Assembly: GCF_014356525.2 (NCBI RefSeq)
Contig: NC_052511.1
Location: 8,836,500 to 8,900,499 of the forward strand
DNA length: 64,000 nt
Direction: 5' to 3'
Source of the DNA: Nilaparvata lugens
Lineage: Eukaryota > Arthropoda > Insecta > Hemiptera > Delphacidae
A model generated the notes under the pieces. That model saw only the letters and a list, made by a program, of their open reading frames with translations. It made no database searches and was not told the origin of the DNA. Within the stretch, counting starts at the first letter, position 1, and the number at the start of each line of letters is the position of its first letter. Below are positions 32,946 through 45,600 of this stretch, one piece after another. The position numbers and the translations under genes were made by a program.

Positions 32946-34471
32946 TCTGTAAGAAGTTCAAGCTCAACTTTCGTCCAAAAATAAATATGAGATGCAAATT
33001 TTAAATTTAGAAAAATCAAAACACCAAATTATAGTTTAATATTACACTTAATTATCACTGCACATTGTATTAATTAAGTTATTTTATGAATTTTGAAGCC
33101 AAAAATACACACAAATTCTCACTAAGAACAGCTAATTATTAGAGTTCGTATTAAATCAATTGTGACAATAACCTGAATTACCTTACCACAACATCACTTA
33201 CTTCTGTGAAGCCTTGTCAATTCAGTTGCATCTTAATTTATTTTCTAGTATTTCTCAATGAGATTGAAACAAATGAGAAATTTTCAGATAGTGGTTTAAT
33301 GTTTGAATAGTGGTTAACAACTTCTCATCATAGTTTTCTATTATCAAGAATCCTAATCCAATCTGAATTAAAATATGATTTTATGATGAAAATGAAAATA
33401 AGCTTCTGTGAAGAGTATCAGGGTAGAGTTGTATTTCCTTACAAATAGGTACTAAGAAAGGCTTATCTGTTCTACCTCATTCCCTTCCTAATATTAACCA
33501 ACTCTCAGTATAACTTATTGCTTGAACATTTTCTCATTGAAAACGTATTTGCTCTCTCAATACTCTCTAGAACCTCGACACTTGATATTAGTTGCTCTCA
33601 ACTTATATCGGATGAGTTATGATTGTAGCTTTTCGAAAACAATTATTTAGTCTCATTCTTATCTGCTAGGTTGAAGATTTCCTAGATCAACAGACTTACC
33701 TGTCCTGTACTAGACTGCGTGAGAGAAACTAAAAACAATTCCAATGAGAATCATGTTTAAAGAAAAAATCTGGTTGATATCACAAAAAAATCACACTTCA
33801 TTCTAAGCCCTCCAATTTTATTCACGATTGTAGTGAAAATACTCAAATTCAAGAACTGGTATGATAAAATTATTTACGTTACGGTGGAACTCCTTATTTA
33901 TCACTCTCCACAGAAAAATAATCGGGAACATAAATAGAACGTTTCCCAATTAAATTGAATAGTCACTTATTCAGAAATATTTTTTCGAGGGATGTTGGCT
34001 GGTCTGAATTAAAAGAGTAGCACAGATTTGGACTGGAAAAAGTTTAATCAACAAATTTTGAGTAGGTTGTAAAAATGTCATGAAAAATGAAATCGTATTA
34101 TAATTATTTTTTATTATCAAACGGATGTTGCTGCCATGCTCTCTTGAATAGAATAATCCATTGCAACTCCCAGGTTTCCAAAGCTACCTGCAACAGATCA
34201 AAGGAAACTTTCAAATCACATAAAACTTGAAATTTATTCAGAAAATAGACCCTTTTCCATCAATGTTGTGTCGGAAACATAGTCAATTTCTTGATGACTT
34301 TTATCCTTGCGTGGAAAATACAAACAACATTGGCCTAATCTTTCTCCTAACCTCAATTTCTCCCAAGAAGTAATAAATAGTTTCCAATTTCGAATTACTG
34401 TCCAAATGAGCACTTCATTATCATCCTCCAGATCTATTGAAAATTTTCAACTTGATTGATAAACTGATTGT
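32946..34471. other. No gene seen
   Basis: About 1.5 kb of AT-rich single-copy DNA upstream of Scr. No frames over 60 codons, no recognised repeats. Confidence -1.
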
Positions 34472-34644
34472 CGGTTGCACAAAAGCCAGTTAAATATAGA
34501 AGCCAGTCACGGTTTTAACCGTGATTAATTCCACGAGAACCAACCAGAGAAGCCGTATTATGAAAAAGACCTTTTCTGATTGCTTCTCGTGAAATTAATT
34601 TTACGATTGATTGGTTAAAATTTAACCGGCTTTTATGCAACCGG
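34472..34644. mobile_element. Family G palindromic MITE, copy 4
   Basis: Ends CGGTTGCACAAAAGCC and GGCTTTTATGCAACCGG; arms CACGAGAACCAACCAGAGAA and TTTTCTGATTGCTTCTCGTG. The left arm has a small internal duplication of the AGCCAGT block. Confidence -1.
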
Positions 34645-35002
34645 TAATAGCCAATTTTATGCGCAGCTTATTTTTCAAGACCTTTCTTTATATCTCGCCT
34701 CCATTTCAAAAAAATTCCCTCATTCAGGGCCTGACTTATAATTGATTTTAATTGATAAAAAACCAATCAATCAACTCAACTCAATCAATTGATCAACTCA
34801 AGCTAAGAGCACGATTTATTGATTGATTGACAAAAATGTAAGTAATCAGGAATACTGAATCTGAATGGATTGAAAGTGAGGTCCAACTATTAAATATAAA
34901 TATTCTATAAATATTCTTATCTATAGAATAACATCATAGTACCACCCGTTTTTGAAAAGTTTTAATAGAAAATAAGAGATTAAAAACACAATTTAAAACA
35001 AC
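34645..35002. other. No gene seen
   Basis: AT-rich sequence with an ATTGATTGATTG-type palindromic patch near 34740-34830; possible retroposon tail. Confidence -1.
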
Positions 35003-35383
35003 TATAGTGAGGTCCACGTTATAATGGCAGTGGAGAAAGATAGGAGATAAACGTTGCCGATCCTCTGTCTTGTCAATGCCTTCTATAGACGGTAGCTGAT
35101 ACAGGTTTATCGATGTAATATTAACGGTTCATTCTCGTTTAAAATAATCAATTATATTTTATTAAGCTAGAAATTATATTTTCCAATAATTTCATAATGA
35201 ATTTACATAATTAAGATGAAATATTTTGTTAATTAATTATCAACTCTACATTGTTAAAAGACGATCTGGCAACAGAGCAAAGCGATAAAGCGACAAAGCG
35301 CTATCCGCTTTGTTGAATGATAGACAAGGATAGCAATACCATTGCTAATCAAACACTGCCATGATAACGTGGACCACACTATA
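35003..35383. mobile_element. Family D MITE, copy 2 (TA target)
   Basis: Element 35005-35381 has the TAGTGAGGTCCACGTTATAA end, the complementary GATAACGTGGACCACACTA end and flanking TA. Shorter than copy 1 but with the same sub-terminal blocks. Confidence -1.
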
Positions 35384-36084
35384 GGCAACCAATGTCACTT
35401 GATATGATTTGAGCTCGTTTTGGAAGATCGATAAAAACGGTTATACCTGATCATTAATAGCTTTCTTATTCCAGAAAACGGTCAACAAGATGGTTTCTTA
35501 TTCCAAATAGAATACTTGCTCCAGGAATTATTTTAAAACGAATTAAGTACGATTGATTTTTTGGGAACAGCAGTATTTGTGAAGTCGCTAGTCGAACATG
35601 AAATGATTTCATCTAACCTCAAGAGGTTCATAGTACTCTCCAAACTTCTTATTCAAATCATGACGATTCTACGATTTGACTGCTGACCAATTTATTGCAA
35701 GTGGCGTGTTTGAAAGTTCGTCTTCAAGAATATTGTGCATAGATACAGCTCCCTCTGTTCACCATCTCATTTCTCAGAATAGCTGTCAAAAATATGGCAA
35801 TCCTTGTCTTCAGTTGGCTCCTCTTCAGTTCTTGGACCAGTAGGGCAACAGAGCTCCCGTCTTCCCATCACCCCAGAAATCGTGTCTTTTACAAATTTTT
35901 TGTTTTCCTTGGGCTGAAAGTCAGCAACTGCGGTGTTCCCAGGGATGATGTCTCCGGGATGGACAGAGTGGTTGTCACTCATGTTCATGCAACAGTGCTA
36001 CTGCTAATTCTCAAATATGTTGCCACCCACTTATCAAGAAAAGTGGAGGATGGGATTCCACCCAGAGGCTTCGCCTCTATCCAC
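35384..36084. other. Single-copy block with unrecognised antiparallel frames
   Basis: Around 35767-36120 both strands are open (108 codons plus, 73 codons minus) in GC-richer sequence. The minus frame is hydrophilic and Lys/Glu-rich; the plus frame looks like its shadow. No domain or splice structure identified. Candidate decayed coding sequence or conserved regulatory DNA. Confidence -1.
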
Positions 36085-36245
36085 GTTAAGTTCAATCAAT
36101 TTTATTTATTTATTTATTAGAACAGTCACAAACAAGATATTTGGAAAGAGAAACAGGCAATTGCCAAAAATTTCTTCAATTCCTTGATTTTGGCACATAA
36201 ATAGTCCAAAGTGAGGTTAAGTTTGAAACTTCTGTTTTCACCAAA
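36085..36245 (-). mobile_element. Family I-like retroposon end, copy 3
   Basis: TTTATTTATTTATTTATTAG tail, then GGAAAGAGAAACAGGCAATT and GCCAAAAATTTCTTCAATTC. GGAAAGAGAAA and TTTCTTCAATTCC can pair. The 3' end of the 35794-36120 frame overlaps the tail. Confidence -1.
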
Positions 36246-37011
36246 GATTAACCCTCAGAGAATACGTATTCGAGATATGACTGATGAATTTTTAATTTCG
36301 AAGGGTTTATAAGAGCCGGAAATAACACTAAACAATCCGAAAGTTTCAATAATATTGGAATAAACTTGAATATTTTGAGCAGAAAAATTAAAACTACTAT
36401 CACTGCAACTATCAGCTGATTTTTATTACAAAAACATTTTTACATTGTTTGGTCCTGCTAAAGCCGTGGGTTTTTCAGCAGCGGCCAGATCAAAACAAAA
36501 TTATTCACAACGTTGAAATTAAAGCTAAGTATATAATAATAATATATACTTTTTTTAAAATAATTTTTTTAGACTCCGAAACCTACAGTTGATTCCAATG
36601 ATGTATAATTTTAGTAGAGGACTGATTCTGATTAATATTGACAACACAAAATCAGTAAGTTGTAGCCCGACCAAGCACCGTCACCACAAAATAACAAATT
36701 TAATCAAACATTTAATATTTTAATGTAAATAATACATGAGTTTACCTCAGTTTATTATTATATTTTTGTTCATATACAAATAATTATAAGTGTGTTTCTG
36801 TTTAATTTTTGTGCTAGGACTCCATATAGGCCTTTGCCTCGGGAGTATCTAATTATTTCCTTTCAGATGTTTGTGTGTGTAGAAGTGATATTTTGTTTTT
36901 TTTTCACGACATTAACTATATACAGACTTTTATATCACTTAACTATTCATACAGTGTAATTAATATTATTTCATATAATATTGTTTTTTGTTCTTTTGTA
37001 CGTATCTTAAT
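36246..37011. other. No gene seen
   Basis: Very AT-rich intergenic sequence; nothing recognised. Confidence -1.
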
Positions 37012-37160
37012 GGAAATAAAAATTATTATTTTTTATTATTATTATTATTATTATTATATAATAATATCGAGTGACCTGGCTGGCGAAGGTCTGGTGTCAG
37101 AGTATAATTAAGTATAAAGTATAATTAAGTATTGGTTGCCTACAGTGTGGTCCACGTTAT
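37012..37160. repeat. (ATT)n microsatellite and repeat fragments
   Basis: (TTA)n at about 37024-37060 adjoins TATCGAGTGACCTGGCTGGC (37066), which recurs with TGACCTGACTGGC at 41166. A truncated family D end, GTGGTCCACGTTATAATAGC, lies near 37147. Confidence -1.
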
Positions 37161-37469
37161 AATAGCTTATTTTGTTTGAGGAAAGTTTTCCAACTTGTGA
37201 CTATCTTTAATAAATAATGACGTTTGTCTCAACATATTTCATGTTTTATGACAATAAACGATGATTTGATTTGATTTATGAGAGGGGGGATTGGAAAAAA
37301 GAGAGGAAGAAGCAGAATTTGTCCTCTAAAGCAAAACAAATAAGTTGTGTTTCAAAGTGGATTTTCATGAGTATTTTTCATTTTTGTAGTCTATTTTTAG
37401 CCGGTACAATGTTTTGTAATAATATTATGTTGTGCGAAATAAATTAGTTTTTTGAATTTAAATTGAAAT

Positions 37470-38974
37470 TTGAAGAACGATTGTGAGAGAGAGGAAGTTG
37501 GAGGAAACTGAAGGAGAATAGAGAGAGAGTGAATGGGGAGGAAAAGTGTGGGATGAGGGAGATGAGAAATAAGGAGAGAGAGAGAGAGGGTGAAAAGGAA
37601 GAATGGGAAACGGAGCAGTGGAAAGTGAAGTATAGAATTAAAAAGTGGGAGGAAACTGATATAGAGAAGAAGAAGAGTATAATTCAAGAGAATAAGAGAA
37701 GAGTATAGTTAAAAAGTGGAATGAGAACTGAAATAGAAAAAGGGAGCATAGGGAGGAAAAATGAGGGATGGAGGAGAAGAGAAATAGGGAGAAACAGAAG
37801 GTGTAAAGGAATAATGGGAAAGGGAACATTAGAAGGTGTAGTATAGAATAAAAAAGTGGATATGAATAGATGAGAAAAATAAGAAGAGGGGATGACAAGA
37901 GGAATGAAAACCAGGGGGAGAGGAAGAGGCAGAGAGAGTGGAAAACAAGATATGGGGTAAGGAAGGAAAAGAAGAAGGCAGGAAAGAAAATGAGGTGAAG
38001 AAAACAGAGAACGTGAAGGAGGAATGAGAAATAATGAGATGAATGGAAAAGCAGGAGAAAATGAGGAAGTGATAAGGAAAGATAGTTCTTAAAGGAGAAA
38101 AAAATAGGAGGTGAATGATGAGATGAATGTGGAGAACTAGAAGGAGGAAGAGGAGGAGAAGGAAGTGAGAAATCAGTATGGTGGTTGAAAACGGCTTATC
38201 AAGAAGAAAATAGTTTGTAGAATTAACTACAAGGAAAAGGAGAGGGAAGAATCAAGACGAAGAAGAAAAAATGAGATCTTGATCATGGAAGTGACAAAGG
38301 AGGAAATAATATTGATCATTTTAAGGGAAAAGGGGGAATTAAACGCAGAAGAATATGACAGTATATAAGGGAGGGGAATTGAATGATGAGATAGAAAAGG
38401 AGAAGATGATAAAAAGCACGGAACCCGAATAACATGAAGATTAAAAGGATACAAGATTAGAGGAATATTGAAAGGAAGGGGATGAAACTGAAGAAGGAGT
38501 GGAGAAAGAAACGAAAATGAGACGATACGAAGGAAGAAGGTGGTTAACAAGAATGGGGGTGGAAGGAGGTAAAGGAAGAGGAGGAGAATAAGAGCAAGAG
38601 AGTAAGGAAAAGGATGAGAACAAGAATAAGGAGGAGGAGATGGGAATGAAACTGAACAAGGAGAGGAAGAAAAAACAAAAAATGAGAGGATATGGAGGAA
38701 GAAGGAGGAAAACAAGAATGAGAGTAAAAGGAGGTGGATGAGGAGGAGAACAAGAGTAAGAGAGAAAGGAAGAGAAGGACAAGGGGATGAAACAGATGAA
38801 GAAGAGGAGAATTAATCAAAAATAAGAAGAAGGAAGAAGGAGGAAAACAAGAATGAGAGTGGAAGGAGGTAAAGGTGGAGGAGGAGGAGGAGAAGGAGGA
38901 GAACAAGAGAAAGAGAGAAAAAAGGAGCAGAAAAAGGTTGGAAGAAAAGAAAAGGGACGAAAAGGAGAAAGAAA
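37470..38974 (+). repeat. 1.5-kb polypurine (GA-rich) tract
   Basis: The plus strand is overwhelmingly A and G with AGGAGGAG, GAGAGAGA and GAAGAAGG runs; the minus strand is correspondingly pyrimidine-rich. Long Ser/Phe/Leu/Pro frames on the minus strand (up to 162 codons) are composition artefacts. The asymmetry resumes after the family C insertion, to about 39450, so the tract is older than that insertion. No promoter or exon visible. Confidence -1.
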
Positions 38975-39366
38975 TTTTTTTTTTGTGTAGTTGAGAAATT
39001 GATATTGTGGTAATTATTCATATTGAATGAAAAAGACTAAGAAATTGTCAAAAACCACAGATTTATTGATACTTAGAAAGATCAGTTTCGGTTATTACAC
39101 CATTGTCAATCTCTGATAAACTAAAACTAAATACAAGAGCAGCAGAATTTATACTAGTGGGCGAGTACTGCTATTGGTCAAGGATATGAACGCCTGCCCT
39201 TGACCAATAGCAGAACTCGCCTACTAGTATAAATTCTGCTGCACTTGTATTTAGTTTTAGTTTATCAGAGATTGACAATGGTGTAATAACCGAAACCGGT
39301 CTTTCTAAGTATCAATAAATCTGTGGTTTTTGACAATTTCTTAGTCTTTTTCATTCAAGAAAGAAA
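38966..39366. mobile_element. Family C foldback element, copy 4 (9-bp TSD)
   Basis: Element 38975-39357 is flanked by AGAAAGAAA on both sides and is inserted in the purine tract. Longest copy, 383 bp: its arms extend inward through AAACTAAATACAAG and ACTAGTATAAATTCTGCTGC to a small loop, a nearly complete hairpin after the one-sided head. Confidence -1.
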
Positions 39367-39802
39367 AATTCTCATGTAAAATAGAATAGCATGAAAAAGA
39401 AGAAGGAAAGAACAGAGAAAAAGCAGAAACGGAGAAGAGATGTGTGTATATGGCAACGTGTGTGTTCTATTTGGCATAAGACACAGCTAAAGAGAGGAGA
39501 GGAGTCGACGGATTGATTGATTGTCGAATAGTTGTTCTGAAAACCCACTTCCACATCACTGGAAGGGGGGTGAGTTATACAGAGGAGGGGGAGGAGGCGC
39601 ATCACGTCATTGAATTTCAGCAACTCCTTCGATTTTCAACGCTTATTTGCATGTGAAGTTACCTAACCTCTGACCTCCGACACTGTCTGTTATCGAATGC
39701 GTATTATATGGTGAGAGGTGAGATCTTGTAAATGTTGTAAGTTGACACACCACTAGAAAATCCTTGGCTACTTGGATTTCTTGTTTTGTGCAGACTAAAG
39801 CA

Positions 39803-40040
39803 ATGATACTTCCCAGCTTGAGATTAAAGCTCGATAATAGCTCGATAAAAGCTCGAATGATACTTCCCAGCTCGAGATTAAAGCTCGATAATAGCTCGAT
39901 AAAAGCTCGAATGATACTTCCCAGCTCGAGATTGAAGCTCGATAATAGCTCGATAAAAGCTCGAATGATACTTCCCAGCTCGAGATTAAAGCTCAATAAT
40001 AGCTCGATAAAAGCTCGAATGATACTTCCCAGCTCGAAAG
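39803..40040. repeat. Minisatellite, 54-bp unit, about 4.4 copies
   Basis: ATGATACTTCCCAGCTCGAG recurs at 39803 (one base different), 39857, 39911, 39965 and 40019, exact 54-bp spacing. Divisible by three, so both strands stay open for 100-117 codons with an 18-residue repeat; not genes. It abuts a family J element. Confidence -1.
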
Positions 40041-40044
40041 TTCT

Positions 40045-40345
40045 GACTTTAGACTTAAACAGGTGAAGTCAGAAAATTGGCTTTCTGAAACTGGGCGTAG
40101 TCGCAGTTTTTATGATAATCTTTATTTTCTCATTTCAATAATTGGAAACTTTTTTCCTTCACGAAATGAAACATTCTTAAAAAATTCAAAATGGCTAAAA
40201 CTTTACTCTATTTTCTCTTCATTATTCTGTGTTCAATTTTCTAGTTTTTCGAAATTTAATTTAAAGGAGGACTTCGACTACACCCCGTTTCGGGAAGCTA
40301 ATTTTCTGACTCCAGCTGTTTAAAGTCTAGAACTCAACTAAATCC
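40045..40345. mobile_element. Family J element, copy 3
   Basis: Starts ACTTTAGACTTAAACAGGTG and ends CCAGCTGTTTAAAGTCTAGA, with GGGCGTAGTCGCAG intact at 40092. This is the empty site for family K at 17170. The 86-codon frame at 40063-40323 is fortuitous. Confidence -1.
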
Positions 40346-40618
40346 TGAGCTTGGAAACCGGAAATACAATTCTTACTAAATTATCATCATAAGAAGCAAA
40401 ATAAATACAAATAATTACGTTCTGTCAGTCACAGGTCACAAACGTTCCATCTTTCAAAATTGAATGGGAGCTTGATATCTCAAATTTTTATGAAGATGAT
40501 GAGACAAAAAATAAAATTATAGTGATGTTCTACTCGCCACTGTCTACTCAATATATCATCAAGTAATCATTTTAAAATGTTCATGAATCTTATTTGTAAC
40601 ATATCAAGTATCTATTAA

Positions 40619-41044
40619 TTGACTGAGCGAAGTGAGGTCTAAGATTCAAGTCGACGGTTTGGCATTTCTCTTAAAGTTTGAATGTTTAAATGCTTATATA
40701 TTTTCATGTTGCATTTGCATTTACGGTGAAACGCGGTAATAGATTTTCATGAAATTTGACAGGTAAGTTCGTTCTTTAATTGCGTGTCGACGTATATACA
40801 AGGTTTTTGGAAATTTTGCATTTCAAGGATAATATAAAAGGAGAAAGGAGCCTCCTCCATACACCAATATTAGAGTAAAAATCAGACTATAGAATTATTC
40901 ATTATAAATCAGCTGACAAGTGATTACACAGATGTGTGGAGAAGCCAGTCTATTGCTGTATTTCCATAAGGTCTATAGTTTCAATCAGGTACTTGTGGAT
41001 GAGAATACTGCATGAGGTCTACTGTTCACAGAACTACTAGTAAT
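40619..41044 (+). mobile_element. Family E element, copy 2
   Basis: Runs from TTGACTGAGCGAAGTGAGGT to CAGAACTACTAGTAAT; about 85-90% similar by eye to the inverted copy at 20134. No terminal inverted repeat or coding capacity recognised, so class is uncertain. Confidence -1.
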
Positions 41045-42000
41045 ATCGAGTCTGCAAAAAAACCTTAAAGAAATGAACTTTCAAAACATAGAAATTTTCA
41101 AGATATCAGAAATGTATTTTAATCACTTTATATATTGTTCCATTTTTTGTTGTTTCCAATCTAATATCGAGTGACCTGACTGGCTCAGGTCTGGTGACAG
41201 AGATTTCATCTCGCAACTGATCAATTTCAGTGTTTCTAACATGACCTAACGACTGCTTTTTAGGCAGCCGAGACCGACGTATCTACTAAAAATGGTTAAT
41301 GGATCATTCACTATGTTCAAGTTTTAAATGCTCTTAACGAAATGGTGAATTGACACCTCATATCACTTGAGGGGCTGCCTCCTGTAAATATCATGCATGA
41401 GTTGGAAAATCATTTCCCGGTGGCTCGGAGTCCACCTAATGCTGTAGACCCTCTCACCTTATGTTTGTATGGTTTTAGTAATGTGACAACAACGAACTAG
41501 ATAACAAATATTTTGAATATTTATATTTCATTTAGCAATAAATACATACAACATATTTTATTAGATGAATATTTAGATAGAATAACCTCTATTAATATTG
41601 GTTTTAAATCGTAGTTGAGGTCGCTATAGATCAGGCCGAGTGATGAAATCACTGGGAGGTCAACATTCCAACTGAAATGGATGAAAGATGCTATTAAAAT
41701 ATGACATACTAGATTAACTTTTCTGAATGCAACTTGTTGTTTTTCTGCTCCACCAATGAGAAGCAGTTCATTGATGGAATTATCATTCATAATCTAAAAT
41801 TATGAATCGTTCTATCACAAGAAGTAGGTCTTCTATTGAGAGAAGAAGGTGTGTAAATGGCTGGATCTTCTCAGTATCTCCTTAGAGCATTCTATCCTCT
41901 ATGAGATTTCAATTCGAGTATGTTCTCAGTTACGTATTTCTCAAAGTAACATAAATAATTCTGTTCGAGTTTGTATCCGAGTTTCAACTGCAAAATATTT
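41045..42000. other. No gene recognised; possible retroposon body 41162-41480
   Basis: TATCGAGTGACCTGACTGGC at 41166 matches 37066. The following 300 bp are GC-richer (CAGCCGAGACCGACG, GGTGGCTCGGAGTCCACC) and may be a SINE or LINE fragment. An 89-codon minus-strand frame (41521-41790) lies in AT-rich DNA without a recognised domain. Confidence -1.
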
Positions 42001-42002
42001 TG

Positions 42003-42385
42003 TATGCATACTTTGTGAGAGAAAAATTGTTTCTCAAGTTCATGCCTTTAAATGTTGAAATCAATCCAAGCTTAATGTCAAAAATTGTAAGAAATAACAT
42101 TCACTTCTTTTTGGAATTTCATCTGTTGTTGAATACTTTTTGAGAGAATAAATCATCATTGTTTCTTAAGTTCATGCCTTTAAATGTTGAAATCAATCGT
42201 GTAAAAAATTGAAAGAAATAACATTCACTTCTTTTTGAAATTTCATCAGTTGTTGCATACTTTCTGAGAGAATAAATCATCATTTTTTCTTAAGCTCATG
42301 CCTTCAAGTGTTTAAATCAATCCAAGCTTAATGTAAAAAATTGAAAGAAATAACATTCACTTCTTATTGAGTTTTCATCAGTCTG
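42003..42385. repeat. Tandem array, ~130-bp unit, three copies
   Basis: CATGCCTTTAAATGTTGAAA and GAAATAACATTCACTTCTTT recur at roughly 130-bp spacing from 42042 on, with TGAGAGAATAAATCATCATT between. Confidence -1.
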
Positions 42386-42477
42386 TTGTTGGGATCTTAT
42401 CCCAAATCACTTATTTAAAATCATGGAAGAAATCCTCCTTTATTGTAGGAGGATATACTGCAGAGAGAGCCAAATCA

Positions 42478-42685
42478 CTAATACCATAGCCACCTCTTAT
42501 ACAAGGCCCGGCCTACGATATTGCAACGTCGCAGTGTAGGCGTAGAATCTAATACATGATTGGTGAAGATTTTTGAAAATACCAGCTGATCTTTTTCACT
42601 TATCATGTATTAGATTCTAGGCCTACGCTGCGACGTTGCAATATCGTAGGCCGGGGCCTTGTATTAGAGGTGGCTATGCTAATAC
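42478..42685. mobile_element. Family L MITE (7-bp TSD)
   Basis: Element 42485-42678 is flanked by CTAATAC on both sides. Ends are CATAGCCACCTC and GAGGTGGCTATG, with ~70-bp arms through GGCCTACGATATTGCAACGT. Non-coding. A single decayed end (AGAGTTGGCTATGCTA) is at 47029. Confidence -1.
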
Positions 42686-42881
42686 TTGTTCTTGTTTCTT
42701 CTTGAAGTGAAGACACAGAGAAGAGACATACAAGGCGTTTTATCAGACGAGTAACCAGGGCTATATGGGCTCATGAATATTATGACACCCACTCATGATA
42801 CTTTGACAGAACATCAATAAGCTCATTTAAGCCTAGTTGTTATTTTTATTGGATTGTTACCAAGAACAATATTATATCAAA

Positions 42882-43170
42882 GTATTATCATAGAGAAATA
42901 ATAGCGTAAGTAGATATCCCATGGTATAGGGCGTTTATGTCACAACTTTTACTGTTATCACAAGCCGATTACTGTTGATTATTGTCAATTTTTACTGTTT
43001 TGTTGGGGAGAGAGTGTATGAACGGCACAATAAGTGAGAATACCATTGTCACACAGCTTCACGGGAGAGAATTACATGAACTATCGGCTTGAGATAACAG
43101 TAAAAGTTGCGACATAAACGCCCTATACCATGGGATATCTACTTATGCTATTGTTTCTCTATGGTATTAT
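42882..43170. mobile_element. Family B MITE, copy 3 (7-bp TSD)
   Basis: Element 42889-43163 is flanked by GTATTAT on both sides, 275 bp, same length as copy 1. Lacks the Scr-like block: the corresponding junction reads GTTGGGGAGAGAGTGTATGA. Confidence -1.
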
Positions 43171-43279
43171 TCATTTATTTATTCATCATGATCTATATAG
43201 TATCATGATACATCTCAATAAACGCTTGAATAATCAAAGCAGAGATTATTCACTCAAAAATCTTTAACTGCCTTATTTG

Positions 43280-43995
43280 TCACAAAACATGTAATTTGAT
43301 CTTCAGATTAGAGCTTGGTTTGGAATCAGCGGAGGAGGGACAAACATCACTTCCCATCCACTCCGCCATTAAATCTTGGAGATGTCATTCCACTCAGAGG
43401 GATGTCTGTATCTCTGGGGTTGCAGCGCAGTTAAATTTACAACTTGGTTCCTTCCCCAATAGTGAGTATTTCATGGCCTGTTGACAATGGTGCTGTTCAA
43501 CAGTTGCTAACCACGTGGGTTAAGATGAAGCTGATAAGGTTGCATAAGCAAATTGGTTCCACCAAGTTCGGTCGAGACATTTGAACATGGTCAAACACGA
43601 CGCTTTACACAAGTGCACTGGAGTAAAGTAAATTCGTATGGCTTTTGTTGATGGGGAGTCCCTTGCGGGATGGTCCCACAGCCTGATCCCACAGCCGTCA
43701 GTGGGCCTTACGACTTTCATACTTCAGCCGGGACCGACAATAAAACGTGCCCATCTGATAACACGGGAGTGCACTGGAATTATTATCGATTGTAAAACAA
43801 TGATTCAAAGTCACTCGACAAAATATAACAGGTAATTGTAGGTAAATGATACTTAATAATTATTATGTTGTTGATCGTTTCACTACTATTGCCAAAGAAA
43901 TCATATATGTTAGTGCACTCGTTGTAAAGTGTTGGTGATTTGAACAAGATGACCATGATGTGATTCGGTCTTGACTGAGCTTGGTGGAACGGGGC
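43280..43995. other. Single-copy GC-richer block; no gene recognised
   Basis: Short frames on both strands (43296-43484 plus, 43520-43720 minus, 43638-43835 plus), none with a recognised domain and none longer than 66 codons. Composition and complexity stand out from the flanks. Candidate upstream Scr enhancer or decayed element. Confidence -1.
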
Positions 43996-44289
43996 TTGAG
44001 TAGTTCATCCTATTCATTATAATTATTGGATAAGTTTCAGAGAGTAGCATCTCGAAACAGCTTGTAAAATGGTTTTCGAATTGAACAATTTATTCGAACC
44101 TGTCTCCATGAATAGATAAATTAATTTTTACCTGTTGTCTCTATAAATAAATAAACAAAATTAATTTTAGTGTTCGTGATGACCCATGTATTTAGAGACA
44201 TTTCAGCAATTATTAAAAACTACAAATAATGAATTACCTCTAGAAATAAGAATAGAACTCGAGGGAGTGAACTTCAATAAGTGTAATTT

Positions 44290-45600
44290 ATTAACATTTC
44301 ATCAATTCACGCACATGGTTTTTATTTTATCTCTGATGAATCTAGTACTGGGAGAATTTCCGGTAACTCACAAGATTTTCATCTGCAAATCTGGACGAAT
44401 GTCGATCATAGCTTTGGGGGATTGGAAATAAAAATGTAATTCAAGTGATACGAGTGAATTTTTGAAATTACAATATTTATAACCATTTCACCAATTCACA
44501 CTCTCGTGGTTTTTATTTTTAATTCTGATTGATGTAGTAATGGAAGATATTTTCGAAAACTCACAAAATTCTCATCTGGAAATATAGTAGATTGTCGACC
44601 ATAACTTTGGAGGTTTGGAAATAAACCACTCACATGGTTTTTTTTTAATTCTGATGGACGTAGTACTGGAAGATATTTCCGAAAACTCACTAGATTCTCA
44701 TCTAGAAATAAATCATCCATAAATTTATAGGATTGGAAATAAAAATGTAACTCAAGTGAGTGAGTTCCTGAAATTCCAATTTATAACCATTTCACCAATT
44801 CACTCACATGGTTTTTATTTCCATTCTGATCGATGTAGTACTGGAAGATATTTCCGGAAACTTACAATATTTTCATCTGAAAATATGTACGGATGTCGAT
44901 AGCCTTTTGAGGTTTGGAGATAAAAAAAAACTCAAGTGAGTGAATTTTAAAAATACAATCCATACCTATTTTATCTGTTCACTCACGTGATTTTATGATT
45001 GTCACTTTCATTCAGATCGATGAAGTACTGGAAGATATTTCTGGTAACTTACAAGATTTTCATCTGGAAATATAGAAGAATGTCGACCATATCTTTGAAG
45101 TTTTGAAAAATGTAACTAAAAGTGGATTTTGAAAAGTAGAATCTTAAACTATTTGATCTGTTCACTCACATGTTTTTATGGTTTTATTTTATTCCTGATC
45201 GATGTAGTTTGACCTGAAGGTATTTCCGGAAACTTACAAGATTTTCATCTGAAAATAAGTAGAATGTCGACCATAACTTAGGAGGTTTGGAAATATAAAT
45301 GTAACTCAAGTGAGTGAATTTTGAAAAATACAATCCATACCTACTCTATCTGTTCACTCACATGTTTTCATAATTATTTTCTATTTTCATTCTGATCGAT
45401 GTCGTTTTATCTGAAGATATTTCCGGAAACATGAATTTTCACTGGAAATATAGACAAATAAACATTTTATCTGATCATTCACATGATTTTATTTCCATTC
45501 AGATCGATGTAATACCGAAAGATTCCTCTGGAAACTTACAAGATTTTCATCTGGAAATACAGAAAGCTGATGTTGACCATGTCTTCTGAGGTTCTAAATA
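44290..45600. repeat. Degenerate tandem array, ~110-195 bp spacing, eight copies
   Basis: GGAAGATATTTCCGGAAACT-like blocks followed by TTTTCATCTGGAAATATAG recur near 44352, 44546, 44670, 44845, 45030, 45218, 45415 and 45520, with TTCACTCACATGGTTTTTAT between. Copies are diverged and some truncated: an old array. Frames at 44186-44431 and 44496-44720 are inside it. Confidence -1.

Noticed and set aside
37397..39021. Long minus-strand frames rich in Ser, Phe, Leu and Pro that look like membrane proteins
   Set aside because: They are the pyrimidine complement of a purine tract. TCT/CTC/CCT/TTC codons dominate and no domain is present.
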